From positions 4,712,001-4,776,000 of the forward strand of contig OZ245043.1 of the NCBI GenBank assembly GCA_965224285.1: a stretch of DNA of 64,000 bases, in the 5' to 3' direction. This stretch comes from JAJCYK01 sp965224285. GTDB lineage: Bacteria; Bacteroidota; Bacteroidia; Cytophagales; Cyclobacteriaceae. Positions 35,424 to 43,610 of the stretch are shown here, one piece after another. The notes below the pieces were generated by a model. It was not told the origin of the DNA. It worked only from the letters and a program-made list of their open reading frames with translations, and ran no database searches. Positions within the stretch are counted from its first letter, which is position 1. Every line of letters begins with the position of its first letter. The position numbers were made by a program, and so were the translations under genes.

Positions 35424-36677
35424 TCAGTTATAATCGATAGCTTTCCGTGGTAAAAGGTTACTTATAATAAATATCCATAACGGGCTTATAATTAGTGTGA
35501 TTGAAATGGCAGAGATAATTATTTGATAAGTGTATTCGGAAATTAGCCCGGTAAAATGAGCCGTTGCGCCTAGTATAAAACTGAACTCTCCAATCTGCGC
35601 CAAAATTGCACCAGTATAAAGGCTGTCAGACCAGCTTTCTCCTAAAAAGCGGACAATTATGGCATTGATGAAATTATTGGTAATAAAGACCAACAAGACC
35701 ACAATGGATACAACCCCAATATTCACCACTAAAAACTCCAGATCAATCAACATACCAATCGATACAAAAAATAATGCCACGAAGACAATTCTAAATGCAT
35801 TCAGACTGCTATGGACCCAGCTTGTTTCTTTTGCTTTGGAAACAATGATCCCTGCAACAAATGCTCCCAAAGCGGAGGAAAGACCAAAGACAGCCGTCAG
35901 CAAGGAAAAACCAAAACAAAACGCAAATGCAATAAATACCTGGATTTCATGATCTTCTCTAATATGGCTTCCATACGGCAGCCGGATGTCCTTTTTCTTC
36001 AGGACCCAAATAGTGATCCCGAGGATCAACAGCCCTCCAATAATTTGCTTAGTCACATCGAAAGCAGAAAGCGTGGTTCCGGATAAATAGTTGAGTATGA
36101 TCAACATGGGTACCACCAGGATATCTTGTACCAGCAAAATCCCAATAATGTCCTGACCTAAATTAGATTTTGTCAGCCCTTTGTCCTGTAAAAAACTGAT
36201 GACAATGGCTGAGCTGCTTAGACTGATTACAAACCCAAGGACCAGGACATGGTTGAGCTGCCAATGAAGAAACATACCCACCACCCAGACAATACCGACA
36301 CTTGAGATTACCTGTATAAATGTACCCCATACCGGAATACGCCAATTGGCAACAAGCTTTGGAAGAGAAATCTCCATGCCGATGAAAAACAGCAAAAGTA
36401 CCAGACCAAAAGAACCCAGGTTGGATATAAGAGATTCATCTGTAATGAGCTGTAAACCGTAAGGCCCCATAAAGACACCTGCCAGGATGTAGGCGATAAC
36501 ATAGGGCTGTTTCAAGAGTTTGAAAACAAAGCTGATAATAATTATCCCTACGGAGAGCACCACCAAAACGGAAAGGATCGGATCTATCTGAACAGAAGCC
36601 GGCAAGATTCTTAGCGTGATACTATCCATGACACTGGCAGCCGGGTATTCCCTTAGCTGGTCAACTTCAAAGGTCAA
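35424..36677 (-). CDS. Monovalent cation:proton antiporter (Kef/CPA2-like)
   Basis: The 417-residue integral membrane protein has about twelve helices and the CPA2 fold, with YVIAYILAGVFMGPYGL near the start, the GFVISLSSSAIVISFLQDKG crossing region, and ALGAFVAGIIVSKA. It stops without an RCK/TrkA-N domain, so it is a short KefB-type exchanger that would not be gated by cytosolic nucleotide. It exchanges K+ or Na+ for protons in the inner membrane. It follows the SPFH gene by 20 bases in the same operon. A role in osmotic or pH stress fits the neighbours. Confidence 0.88.
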   Translation of the reverse strand: MTFEVDQLREYPAASVMDSITLRILPASVQIDPILSVLVVLSVGIIIISFVFKLLKQPYVIAYILAGVFMGPYGLQLITDESLISNLGSFGLVLLLFFIGMEISLPKLVANWRIPVWGTFIQVISSVGIVWVVGMFLHWQLNHVLVLGFVISLSSSAIVISFLQDKGLTKSNLGQDIIGILLVQDILVVPMLIILNYLSGTTLSAFDVTKQIIGGLLILGITIWVLKKKDIRLPYGSHIREDHEIQVFIAFAFCFGFSLLTAVFGLSSALGAFVAGIIVSKAKETSWVHSSLNAFRIVFVALFFVSIGMLIDLEFLVVNIGVVSIVVLLVFITNNFINAIIVRFLGESWSDSLYTGAILAQIGEFSFILGATAHFTGLISEYTYQIIISAISITLIISPLWIFIISNLLPRKAIDYN

Positions 36678-36697
36678 TGTGACTGCAAACGGTTTGG

Positions 36698-37588
36698 TTA
36701 ATTAACGGGAAGGTGATTTTTCTTACCCTTTATTGGCAGGATTCCCGCCATTTCACCTACCACATTGACCAAATCTGAACCATCCGGGACAATGATCTTG
36801 GTATTGTTTTGAAGTGCAATTTCCATGGCTTCCAGTTTTCTTAATATTTGCGCATTGCCAACAAAGTATTTATCCGCCGCTTCATTCACCAGTTTTATAG
36901 CTTCAGCTTCACCTTCTGCATGAAGAATTTGAGCTTGTTTGTACCCTTCGGCTTCTTTTATTTTAGCCCTTTTTACACCGTCAGCTACCGTCTCCGCCGC
37001 TGTGGCAGAATCGACCGCAGCAATTTTCTCGTTCTCCGCCTTGACCACTTTATTCATCGTTTCCTGTACATCGGTTGGAGGATCAATTTCCTTTAATTCT
37101 GTTCGGATAATCTCTATCCCCCAGCTTTTGGTTTCCTTGTGTAAAGTTTCATGCAATTCTTTATTAATCCTGCCACGTTCACTGTTGGCCGACTTTAAGG
37201 TAAGTGTTCCTATAATATTTCGAAGCGTAGTACGCGCCAGGTTTACGATCTGCCAGCTATAGTCATTGACATCATAGGTAGATCCTTTTACACTTTCTTC
37301 GTCAGATTTAACCCGGAAATACACCTGGGCATCTACCCGCGCATTCAGATTATCATTGGTGATAATTTCCTGTGGTTCCGCATCGATCATTTGTTCAGTG
37401 ATGTTGACCTGAAACATACGATCTACTATGGGTATTATCCAGTGAAACCCGGGCTGGGCTAATTTTTTGTATTTACCCAGTCTTTCTATCAACCCCTTAT
37501 GAGTGGGCCTGACAATTTTTACACCCCAAAATAAAAACAGTGCCAATGGTACCAAAATATATAAAAGTCTATAATCGAAATTTTCCAT
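36698..37588 (-). CDS. SPFH/stomatin-like membrane protein (paraslipin type)
   Basis: The 296-residue protein has an N-terminal membrane hairpin/helix (YILVPLALFLFWGVKIV) and a band-7/SPFH domain: RPTHKGLIERLGKYKKLAQPG, IVDRMFQVNITEQMIDAEPQE and ARTTLRNIIGTLTL. A long alanine/glutamate-rich helical tail (AAETVADGVKRAKIKEAEGYK) follows. Members form large membrane rings or microdomains and often pair with NfeD or proteases. Here the partner downstream is an antiporter. The shared operator element is 72 bases upstream. Confidence 0.9.
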   Translation of the reverse strand: MENFDYRLLYILVPLALFLFWGVKIVRPTHKGLIERLGKYKKLAQPGFHWIIPIVDRMFQVNITEQMIDAEPQEIITNDNLNARVDAQVYFRVKSDEESVKGSTYDVNDYSWQIVNLARTTLRNIIGTLTLKSANSERGRINKELHETLHKETKSWGIEIIRTELKEIDPPTDVQETMNKVVKAENEKIAAVDSATAAETVADGVKRAKIKEAEGYKQAQILHAEGEAEAIKLVNEAADKYFVGNAQILRKLEAMEIALQNNTKIIVPDGSDLVNVVGEMAGILPIKGKKNHLPVN

Positions 37589-37660
37589 TACCTATAGTAT
37601 CAACTTTGCCGATGAATTTCTGCAAATTGTTTGAATATGGCCATATGCCGGAACAATTGA

Positions 37661-37702
37661 TTACATCGGACCGCACGAATGTTACATGTATCACATGTTT
37701 GG
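37661..37702 (-). promoter_or_regulatory. Shared bipartite operator/promoter element, site 5
   Basis: TTACATCG at 37661-37668 and the full core TGTTACATGTATCACATG from 37680, then TTTGG, again with the 19-base offset. It sits between the second AraC gene and the SPFH gene, as site 2 sits between the first AraC gene and its neighbour. Confidence 0.65.
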
Positions 37703-37705
37703 AAG

Positions 37706-38266
37706 CTATAAGTCTTCCAGGTTTTGTTTGCGCTTGTTTCTCAATTGCTTATAAAATGAAGGAGTCAGCCCGGTGATTTTTTTGAATTGATTGGACAAGT
37801 GTGCTGCGCTGCTGTAGTCTAGTTTGTATGAAATCTCAGTAATATTCAGTTCGTCATAGAGCAGCAGCTCTTTCACTTTCTCAATCTTGTGGATAATGAT
37901 GAACTGCTGGATAGTAATCCCTTTTACTTCGGAGAAAATATTTGCTAGGTAAGTATAATCGTAATCCAGTTTTTCACTGATATAATCAGAGTAGTTGACC
38001 TTTGGTAGTTCATCTGAATAATGAACCATTTCGATTATTACATTTTTTATTTTATCTACAAGAATGCTTTTTTGATCGTCCAGCAATTCCAATCCAGCTT
38101 TCAACAGATTTGCTTTTAACTGCTGACGCTGTTCCGCTGTGATATCCTCCAGCACCTCTACTACTCCCAGATCTACCACTACATAGTTTAAGCCAAGCTT
38201 TTTAAGCTCCTGCTTGACAAACATTTTACATCGTAAACTGACCATGTATTTAATGTATAGCTTCAT
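37706..38266 (-). CDS. AraC-family regulator with HMA-like N-terminus, copy 2
   Basis: The 186-residue product (MKLYIKYMVSLRCKMFVKQ) is a close paralogue of the protein at 25840. Differences cluster in the HMA-like domain (ELKKLGLNYVVVDLGVVEVLEDI against ALLNLGVHPVDIDLGVVEVLQDI, compared in parts). The DNA-binding half is almost identical, so both should recognise the same sites. That pattern suggests one operator set read by two sensors of differing input. It keeps the MVSLRC single cysteine. Its upstream block at 38419-38482 is shared with copy 1. Confidence 0.88.
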   Translation of the reverse strand: MKLYIKYMVSLRCKMFVKQELKKLGLNYVVVDLGVVEVLEDITAEQRQQLKANLLKAGLELLDDQKSILVDKIKNVIIEMVHYSDELPKVNYSDYISEKLDYDYTYLANIFSEVKGITIQQFIIIHKIEKVKELLLYDELNITEISYKLDYSSAAHLSNQFKKITGLTPSFYKQLRNKRKQNLEDL

Positions 38267-38418
38267 GACGAATCAGTTAGTACAACGCGACTGTGCGTGA
38301 GTTAATTTTTATAAACAGGACATCGTCGGTGTAATTACACCTTGTAAGAAGACACCAATAATCGGGTTTTGTCCTTATAATTAAATTCTCCAATGCTTAA
38401 ATACGCGACCTGCGACTA

Positions 38419-38482
38419 GGAATAATGTAAATTATATGGAGTTTTTTGTAAGGTAAATTTACTCAATAAACAATAACATTAA
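38419..38482. repeat. Conserved regulatory block upstream of AraC copy 2
   Basis: GGAATAATGTAAATTATATG through ATAAACAATAACATTAA, nearly identical to 26442-26506. It lies between the regulator and the divergent desaturase gene. Confidence 0.6.
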
Positions 38483-38499
38483 GCGGACAACCGACATGT

Positions 38500-39672
38500 T
38501 TGTACAGTTTGTACAATTCATTTAGCTTACAGTCGGGGGTCGTGTTATTAATTTATTCAGTAAAAGAATACACTATCAAAGCTTCACGCAACATTCGGAA
38601 TCCAAAATTCTCCAAGCCCAGAGACCCAGGTTTTTCAAAGGTCCTGAATAGCAGGGTAAACAGTTATTTCAAAGCAAATAATCTTAGCAAATACGGTAAC
38701 AAAAATATGATTGTAAAGACCGTACTTATGCTTTCACTGTTTTTTGTACCGTTGATTTTTATCAACACCGGGATGATATCCAGCCCCTTAATTTTATTCG
38801 TTTTATATATTGCTTGTGGTTTGGGAATGGCCGGAATTGGCATGAACGTTATGCACGATGCCATTCATGGTTCCTACTCGAAGCACCGCACAGTTAACCG
38901 ATTTATGGGTTACACCATGAACCTTATCGGAGCCAATGTCACTGTTTGGGAAATTCAACATAACGTCCTGCATCATACCTATACAAATATTCATGAAGCT
39001 GATGATGATATCAATGCGCCTATTTTTCTGCGGTTATCTCCCCATGCTAAAAGATACTGGTGGCACCGATTTCAATACATTTATATTTGGTTTTTTTATG
39101 GAATTTCAACCATAGCATGGATTACTGCCAAGGATTTTGTCAGAATAAACCGCTATCGAAAAATGGGTTTTTTTAACGGGCGATATGAATTTCAAAGAGC
39201 TACTATGAGAATTATTTTGTGGAAGTTAGTGTACTACGCTTATGCTCTTATTATACCACTGTTGGTGGTTCCACTGGCTCCCTGGATCATCATTTTGGCA
39301 TTTATCAGTATGCATATTATTACTGGTCTCTGCATCAGCATTGTTTTTCAGACTGCCCATATAATGCCAAACACTGAATTCCCGCTGCCGGACAAGGAAG
39401 GCATAGTCGCTCATGACTGGGGGATTCATCAGTTAGCAACCACCAGCAACTATGCCCCCAAAAGTAGTGTTTTCTCATGGTTGATTGGAGGCCTTAATTA
39501 CCAGGTAGAACATCATTTATTGCCTCATATCTGTCACGTACACTATAGCCAACTCTCACCTATTGTTGCCCGGACAGCTCACGAATTTGGGATCACCTAC
39601 CATTCCAAAAAAACCTTTGCTGCTGCGATCCTCGCCCATATAACAATGCTCCGGGAGCTAGGAAAAAATTGA
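38500..39672 (+). CDS. Membrane fatty acid desaturase (acyl-lipid/acyl-CoA type)
   Basis: The protein has the three histidine boxes of membrane desaturases: HDAIHGS, HNVLHHTYTN and QVEHHLLPH, with four hydrophobic helices between them. It resembles the linoleoyl-CoA-desaturase-like enzymes of Bacteroidota, which put double bonds into acyl chains and use a diiron centre. The start is uncertain. No ATG exists before Met70; TTG at 38500 gives 390 residues, while GTG at 38542 is an alternative. Family similarity begins near FSKPRDPGFSKVL. It is divergent from AraC copy 2 and upstream of a DUF6134-like gene. Confidence 0.85.
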   Translation: MYSLYNSFSLQSGVVLLIYSVKEYTIKASRNIRNPKFSKPRDPGFSKVLNSRVNSYFKANNLSKYGNKNMIVKTVLMLSLFFVPLIFINTGMISSPLILFVLYIACGLGMAGIGMNVMHDAIHGSYSKHRTVNRFMGYTMNLIGANVTVWEIQHNVLHHTYTNIHEADDDINAPIFLRLSPHAKRYWWHRFQYIYIWFFYGISTIAWITAKDFVRINRYRKMGFFNGRYEFQRATMRIILWKLVYYAYALIIPLLVVPLAPWIIILAFISMHIITGLCISIVFQTAHIMPNTEFPLPDKEGIVAHDWGIHQLATTSNYAPKSSVFSWLIGGLNYQVEHHLLPHICHVHYSQLSPIVARTAHEFGITYHSKKTFAAAILAHITMLRELGKN

Positions 39673-39708
39673 ATACCGGTTGGTGTTATTCACATTAAAG
39701 CAACTTAA

Positions 39709-40341
39709 ATGATACAAATGCTCAATAAGTCCTGCGGATTAACCAATCTAAAATTCTCATTGGTGCTTTGGCTATGCATATTCTGGTCGTTCCAGTCGTA
39801 CGGACAAAACCATCATTTTAGTGTTCATAAAGGGGGAAGAGAAATTGGCCAAATAACGGCTACTTTAAAGGAATCCCAGAATACCCAGACTTACAAGATA
39901 CAATCAGATGTATCATTCCGCATCTTATGGAAAAATTACCGGAGAAAAACCAGCAATACCGTTACCTATCGGAATGAATACCTGGACACCAGTTATTCAG
40001 GAATATACATGAATAATGAAATGGTAGACTCCAGCACTATAGAACAGGGTATAAACGATTACCGTGCATTTAAATTCCCAGATGATCGTTTTGTTCTTAA
40101 CAATGTAGATCTGCGATTCACCACGGCAAAACTCTATTTTCAGGAACCGCTGGAAGTAAAAAAAGTATACTCTGAACGTTTTTTGCAATACTGCCCAATT
40201 GAGGCACTGGGAGATAGCAGGTATAAACTTCATCTTCCTGATGACAAAGTTAATTATTACACTTATAAGGATGACCAACTAATAGCAGTATTGGTTGAGA
40301 GGACCTGGTTCAATTTGGAGTTTCGCAAAGTCACTTATTGA
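39709..40341 (+). CDS. Secreted DUF6134-like protein, copy 2
   Basis: The 210-residue product is a close paralogue of the protein at 26604, with the same signal peptide type (LVLWLCIFWSFQSYG) and body (FSVHKGGREIGQITATL, YSGIYMNNEMVDSST, VERTWFNLEFRKV). It lies 36 bases after the desaturase gene and overlaps nothing. In copy 1 the desaturase is absent between the regulator and this gene, so either it was lost there or inserted here. Function unknown. Confidence 0.7.
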   Translation: MIQMLNKSCGLTNLKFSLVLWLCIFWSFQSYGQNHHFSVHKGGREIGQITATLKESQNTQTYKIQSDVSFRILWKNYRRKTSNTVTYRNEYLDTSYSGIYMNNEMVDSSTIEQGINDYRAFKFPDDRFVLNNVDLRFTTAKLYFQEPLEVKKVYSERFLQYCPIEALGDSRYKLHLPDDKVNYYTYKDDQLIAVLVERTWFNLEFRKVTY

Positions 40342-40375
40342 AAGTTCCTGCCAGTCATGTATTGATCCCCCATCA

Positions 40376-41251
40376 ATGATCGAGAAACCCTTAACTTATG
40401 AGCAGGTACTCGCTCTGGACCTGCCAAATATCATTGCCTATGCAGGACCTGTAATGATAGCTTTGGTGCTGTTTGAATGGTTTATCAGCTTCAAAAAAAA
40501 TCACCATTTCTATGATGGGAAAGACACAATTGCTGCTACTGCGGTAGGTATTATCAACGTATTGCTGGGCGTAATGTTGAAGATTGCTACTTTCGGGATT
40601 GTGCTGTTCGTTTATAACCACGTACCCTGGTCAATTCCACATAGCTGGTGGGCTTATCCTCTTTGTCTCGTCTGGATCGATTTCTGGAGATACGTGGCTC
40701 ACAGAATAGCTCATGAAAGTCGTTTTTGGTGGGCAACTCACGTAACCCATCACAGTTCCAATAAATATAACCTGTCTGTTTCATTCAGATTAGGCTGGAC
40801 TCAATACATAAAGATCATCTTCTTTCTCCCGGTAATTGTCACCGGGTTCGATCCCATTATGTTCTTCATTTGTCACCAGATAGAAGTACTGTATCAATTC
40901 TGGATACATACCGAGTACATCACCAAACTTCCAAACTTTGTGGAATTCTTTTTTACCACGCCATCACATCATCGTGTACATCATGCCAAGAATCATAAAT
41001 ATATTGACAAAAACTACGGATCAACATTCATTATCTGGGACCGGATGTTTGGCACCTTCCAGCCTGAGGAAGAAACGCCGGTCTACGGGATCACCAAAGA
41101 AGTAAAGAAACCCTATAGCCCTATTTATCTCTGTTTCCACGAATGGGCAGATCTGATCAGAGATGTGACAAAAGTGAAAGGGTACAAGAAAAAGCTTAAG
41201 GTGGTGTTCGGGTCACCCAGGGATGAACCCGCTTTGCCAAAAGAACAATAA
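40376..41251 (+). CDS. Sterol desaturase/fatty acid hydroxylase superfamily protein
   Basis: I start at the ATG at 40376 (MIEKPLTYEQVLALDLPN); a longer frame from 40295 lies inside the previous gene. The 291-residue membrane protein has the diiron histidine motifs of the superfamily: RYVAHRIAHESRFWWATHVTHHSS and HHRVHHAKNHKYIDKNYG, compared in parts. Members hydroxylate or desaturate lipids or carotenoids. It follows the DUF6134-like gene by 34 bases, and with the upstream desaturase it points to membrane-lipid modification by this island. Substrate not readable. Confidence 0.85.
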   Translation: MIEKPLTYEQVLALDLPNIIAYAGPVMIALVLFEWFISFKKNHHFYDGKDTIAATAVGIINVLLGVMLKIATFGIVLFVYNHVPWSIPHSWWAYPLCLVWIDFWRYVAHRIAHESRFWWATHVTHHSSNKYNLSVSFRLGWTQYIKIIFFLPVIVTGFDPIMFFICHQIEVLYQFWIHTEYITKLPNFVEFFFTTPSHHRVHHAKNHKYIDKNYGSTFIIWDRMFGTFQPEEETPVYGITKEVKKPYSPIYLCFHEWADLIRDVTKVKGYKKKLKVVFGSPRDEPALPKEQ

Positions 41252-41315
41252 TACCAACTTCACATAGCCTTCTTCGTCTAATGGGAAGAAAGGAGATAGA
41301 AACCTGGGGCCTAGG

Positions 41316-43109
41316 TTAATAGAGTAGGGGTATGCAATAGGATACCACAATTAGAAACAACAGGCAAAGCCCTCCACCTACTTTTAAATAATCGGTGAAC
41401 CTGTAGTTACCGGGTGCATATACCATAACATTAGTTTGATAACCCATAGGTGTAAGGAAGCTGGCATTACATCCAAACAATATTGCCAGCAAAAGTATTT
41501 TGGCATCCAAGCCTATGCTTTCACTAATCTGCATAACAATAGGTGCCAGAAGTACTACAGCGGCATTATTCGAAATGATACTAGTAAGTATAGCGGAAAA
41601 TAGAAAAAGGATGCCAATGGTAATGGAAGGAGAAGAGTCTCCTATAACTCCTGTTATTATTCCTGCTAAATATTGATCCGTCCCTGAGTTTTCCATGGCA
41701 ATCCCCAGGGGTATCAATCCCGCGAGTAGAAATATCACATTCCATTGGATATTTTCATAAGCCTTTTTCAAATCAATACATTTGGTCAGAAAAATCGCAA
41801 TTACCCCAAGCCAGGCGCTGATCAGAATTGGCAAAATATTGATTACTGCCAACAAGACAACAGCCCCCAAAATAGCAATGGAAAGGAACATTTTGTCTTT
41901 TTTAAGACGTTGATCCTTTAGATCTCCCTTATAGAATTTTTGTAGGACTATGAGGTTTTTATCATTATAAAATTTCTCAACACCCGCCATTTTAACTTCC
42001 AGCAAAAGAATATCTCCAAAACGCAATTGCAATTCTGTAAGATTCGTTTGCTTAGCTGTTCCCTTTCGTCTAACTGCTAAGGGCACAGCATTGTAAAGTT
42101 TCCTAAAACCAATATCACTGATCTTTTGGCCAATCAAATCTGAGTTTATACCGATTAACACCTCGATGAGTATAGACTCTGTGGTATCCAATGTTTCATC
42201 GGCTATGCTTATATTAGGACGGATGGCTAAACCTTCCATCCATTCTACTTGAAAGATTTCTTTCAAATTGGTTTTTACCACCAATATATCATGCTCTTTA
42301 AATTGCTGTACTTCGTCCGGCAACCAGATTACGCCATCATCCCGGATAATCTCGAGGACCTCTATCTCTTCATTCTTTATCAATGGACTATCCTCTAAAC
42401 TTTTACCCAAGTAAGGAAAGTCTCTTTGAACTACTAATTCGGTTAAGTAGTTATTAAGGTCGTATTGATCAGTAAGATTATCTCGGCCGCCTTCTCTTCG
42501 TTCTGGTAATAGACGGGTGCCTATGAAAATCATGTAAATGATCAGTACTAAAAATAGCAACCCACCCAAGGTTGTGAATTCAAATAGGGTAAAACCCTCA
42601 AAACCATACGATTGGGAAACTGAATTAAGTAATAAATTTGTGGAGGTACCTATTAAGGTAGCTGAGCCGCCAACCATAGCGGCAAAAGATAAGGGGATCA
42701 AGAGTTTTGAGGCACTTATGTTTTTAGCATGAGAAATCTGGAAAACCACAGGGATAAATAGCGCCACCACCGCGGTGTTGTTCAAGAAAGCTGACAAGAA
42801 ACCAGTAACCAGTAGGATCATCAATAAGATCCAGGTAGGGTTGTTGCCCGAGACAGCAATCAACTTATTTCCTATGTATTCTACCACACCAGTGTTTTGC
42901 AGTCCCAGGCTAATAATTAACAGAGCAAGAACGGTTAAGGTAGCGCTATTACTAAATCCTGCCACACCTTCCTCAGGTGTCACTAAACCAGTGACCATAA
43001 GCATGACCATTACTACTATGGCAGTAAGGTCCATGGGAATAATCTCCGATACGAAAAGGATAAGAGCCCCTGAAATCAGTGTTAAAAGGACGATTATTTC
43101 AAACGTCAT
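41316..43109 (-). CDS. SLC13-type anion permease with RCK_C domains
   Basis: The 597-residue inner-membrane protein has the divalent-anion/Na+ symporter fold in two halves. The first half includes NNTAVVALFIPVVFQISHA and ATLIGTSTNLLLNSV, and the second half SNNAAVVLLAPIVMQISES and GCNASFLTPMGYQTNVMVYAPG. A central cytoplasmic insert of about 170 residues (about 210-380) carries two TrkA-C/RCK_C-like domains (LVVQRDFPYLGKSLEDSPLI, ILIEVLIGINSDLIGQKISD). Typical substrates are sulfate, dicarboxylates or other anions, not decidable here. It converges on the sterol-desaturase gene. Confidence 0.88.
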   Translation of the reverse strand: MTFEIIVLLTLISGALILFVSEIIPMDLTAIVVMVMLMVTGLVTPEEGVAGFSNSATLTVLALLIISLGLQNTGVVEYIGNKLIAVSGNNPTWILLMILLVTGFLSAFLNNTAVVALFIPVVFQISHAKNISASKLLIPLSFAAMVGGSATLIGTSTNLLLNSVSQSYGFEGFTLFEFTTLGGLLFLVLIIYMIFIGTRLLPERREGGRDNLTDQYDLNNYLTELVVQRDFPYLGKSLEDSPLIKNEEIEVLEIIRDDGVIWLPDEVQQFKEHDILVVKTNLKEIFQVEWMEGLAIRPNISIADETLDTTESILIEVLIGINSDLIGQKISDIGFRKLYNAVPLAVRRKGTAKQTNLTELQLRFGDILLLEVKMAGVEKFYNDKNLIVLQKFYKGDLKDQRLKKDKMFLSIAILGAVVLLAVINILPILISAWLGVIAIFLTKCIDLKKAYENIQWNVIFLLAGLIPLGIAMENSGTDQYLAGIITGVIGDSSPSITIGILFLFSAILTSIISNNAAVVLLAPIVMQISESIGLDAKILLLAILFGCNASFLTPMGYQTNVMVYAPGNYRFTDYLKVGGGLCLLFLIVVSYCIPLLY

Positions 43110-43258
43110 AATAGACCAACCTTGTTAAACGAATGGTTATGGTTGACTAACCCGTTGAAAGTACAAAACAAATTGGCAAAGCATCACCAATTTGGTGAAA
43201 ACAAGCTGTTATAGGGCAATCTCAATTAGATAAAAATTCAGCTAATTCTATGATCTAT

Positions 43259-43345
43259 ATTGTTTACAAATAGTTTACAAATAAAAAGAGAGTTACGAAC
43301 TATCTATCGTAACTCTCTGATTATCAAGTCGGGGTGGCAGGATTA
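43259..43345. repeat. Internal att-like copy: duplicate of the tRNA-Pro 3' flank
   Basis: These 87 bases closely match 44785-44871: two GTTTACAAAT sites, a terminator hairpin (43287-43318), then CTCTGATTATCAAG and the first 16 bases of the tRNA-Pro 3' end (43330-43345). After GGATT the copy leaves the tRNA and enters stem-loop element D. It looks like a decayed earlier attachment junction. Confidence 0.7.
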
Positions 43346-43428
43346 GCTCCCCTTGGTCGCTGTTCCAGGGGTTGATACCGACTCATTCCCAGCCTTGATC
43401 TCGCTTCACTCGACCTTATGCTTTTTAT
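43330..43428. repeat. tRNA-end-linked stem-loop element, copy D
   Basis: TCGGGGTGGCAGGATT followed by AGCTCCCCTTGGTCGCTG and CCAGGGG, with CTCGCTTCACTCG (43401-43413) and GCTTTTTA. The order of parts is as in copies A-C, but the first hairpin is CCCC...GGGG instead of AGC/GCT. Confidence 0.55.
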
Positions 43429-43505
43429 TCTCCACAAATTCAAGCAAGCTTAATTTGTTCCAAATAAAAAGCCTCGATGACTTTGTCTTCAAGGATTGTC
43501 AAGTG

Positions 43506-43592
43506 TCGGGGTGGAAGGATTACCTCCGGTGATCCTGAGGTCGGTGGTTGACTCAAAAAGCCGCTGTTCGCTACGCTCACTTTTGCTTTTTT
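43506..43592. repeat. tRNA-end-linked stem-loop element, copy E
   Basis: TCGGGGTGGAAGGATT, then a 9-bp hairpin AGGATTACC (43516-43524) with GGTGATCCT (43528-43536). The stem differs from copies B and C by paired changes (AGC/GCT to ACC/GGT). TTCGCTACGCTCA and GCTTTTTTC follow. It ends about 19 bases before the relaxase remnant. Confidence 0.65.
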
Positions 43593-43610
43593 CGTTCATC
43601 CTATCAATCA

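Larger units (their letters stand above)
43110..43610. other. Non-coding segment with att-like repeat and stem-loop elements
   Basis: About 500 bases between the permease and a relaxase remnant. It contains the duplicated tRNA-Pro flank at 43259-43345 and stem-loop copies D and E. An open frame from 43496 into the relaxase remnant translates repeat sequence and has no credible start. Confidence 0.65.

Noticed and set aside
43496..43610. N-terminal part of an open frame leading into the relaxase remnant
   Set aside because: It is stem-loop copy E translated by chance. True relaxase homology starts only near 43611.
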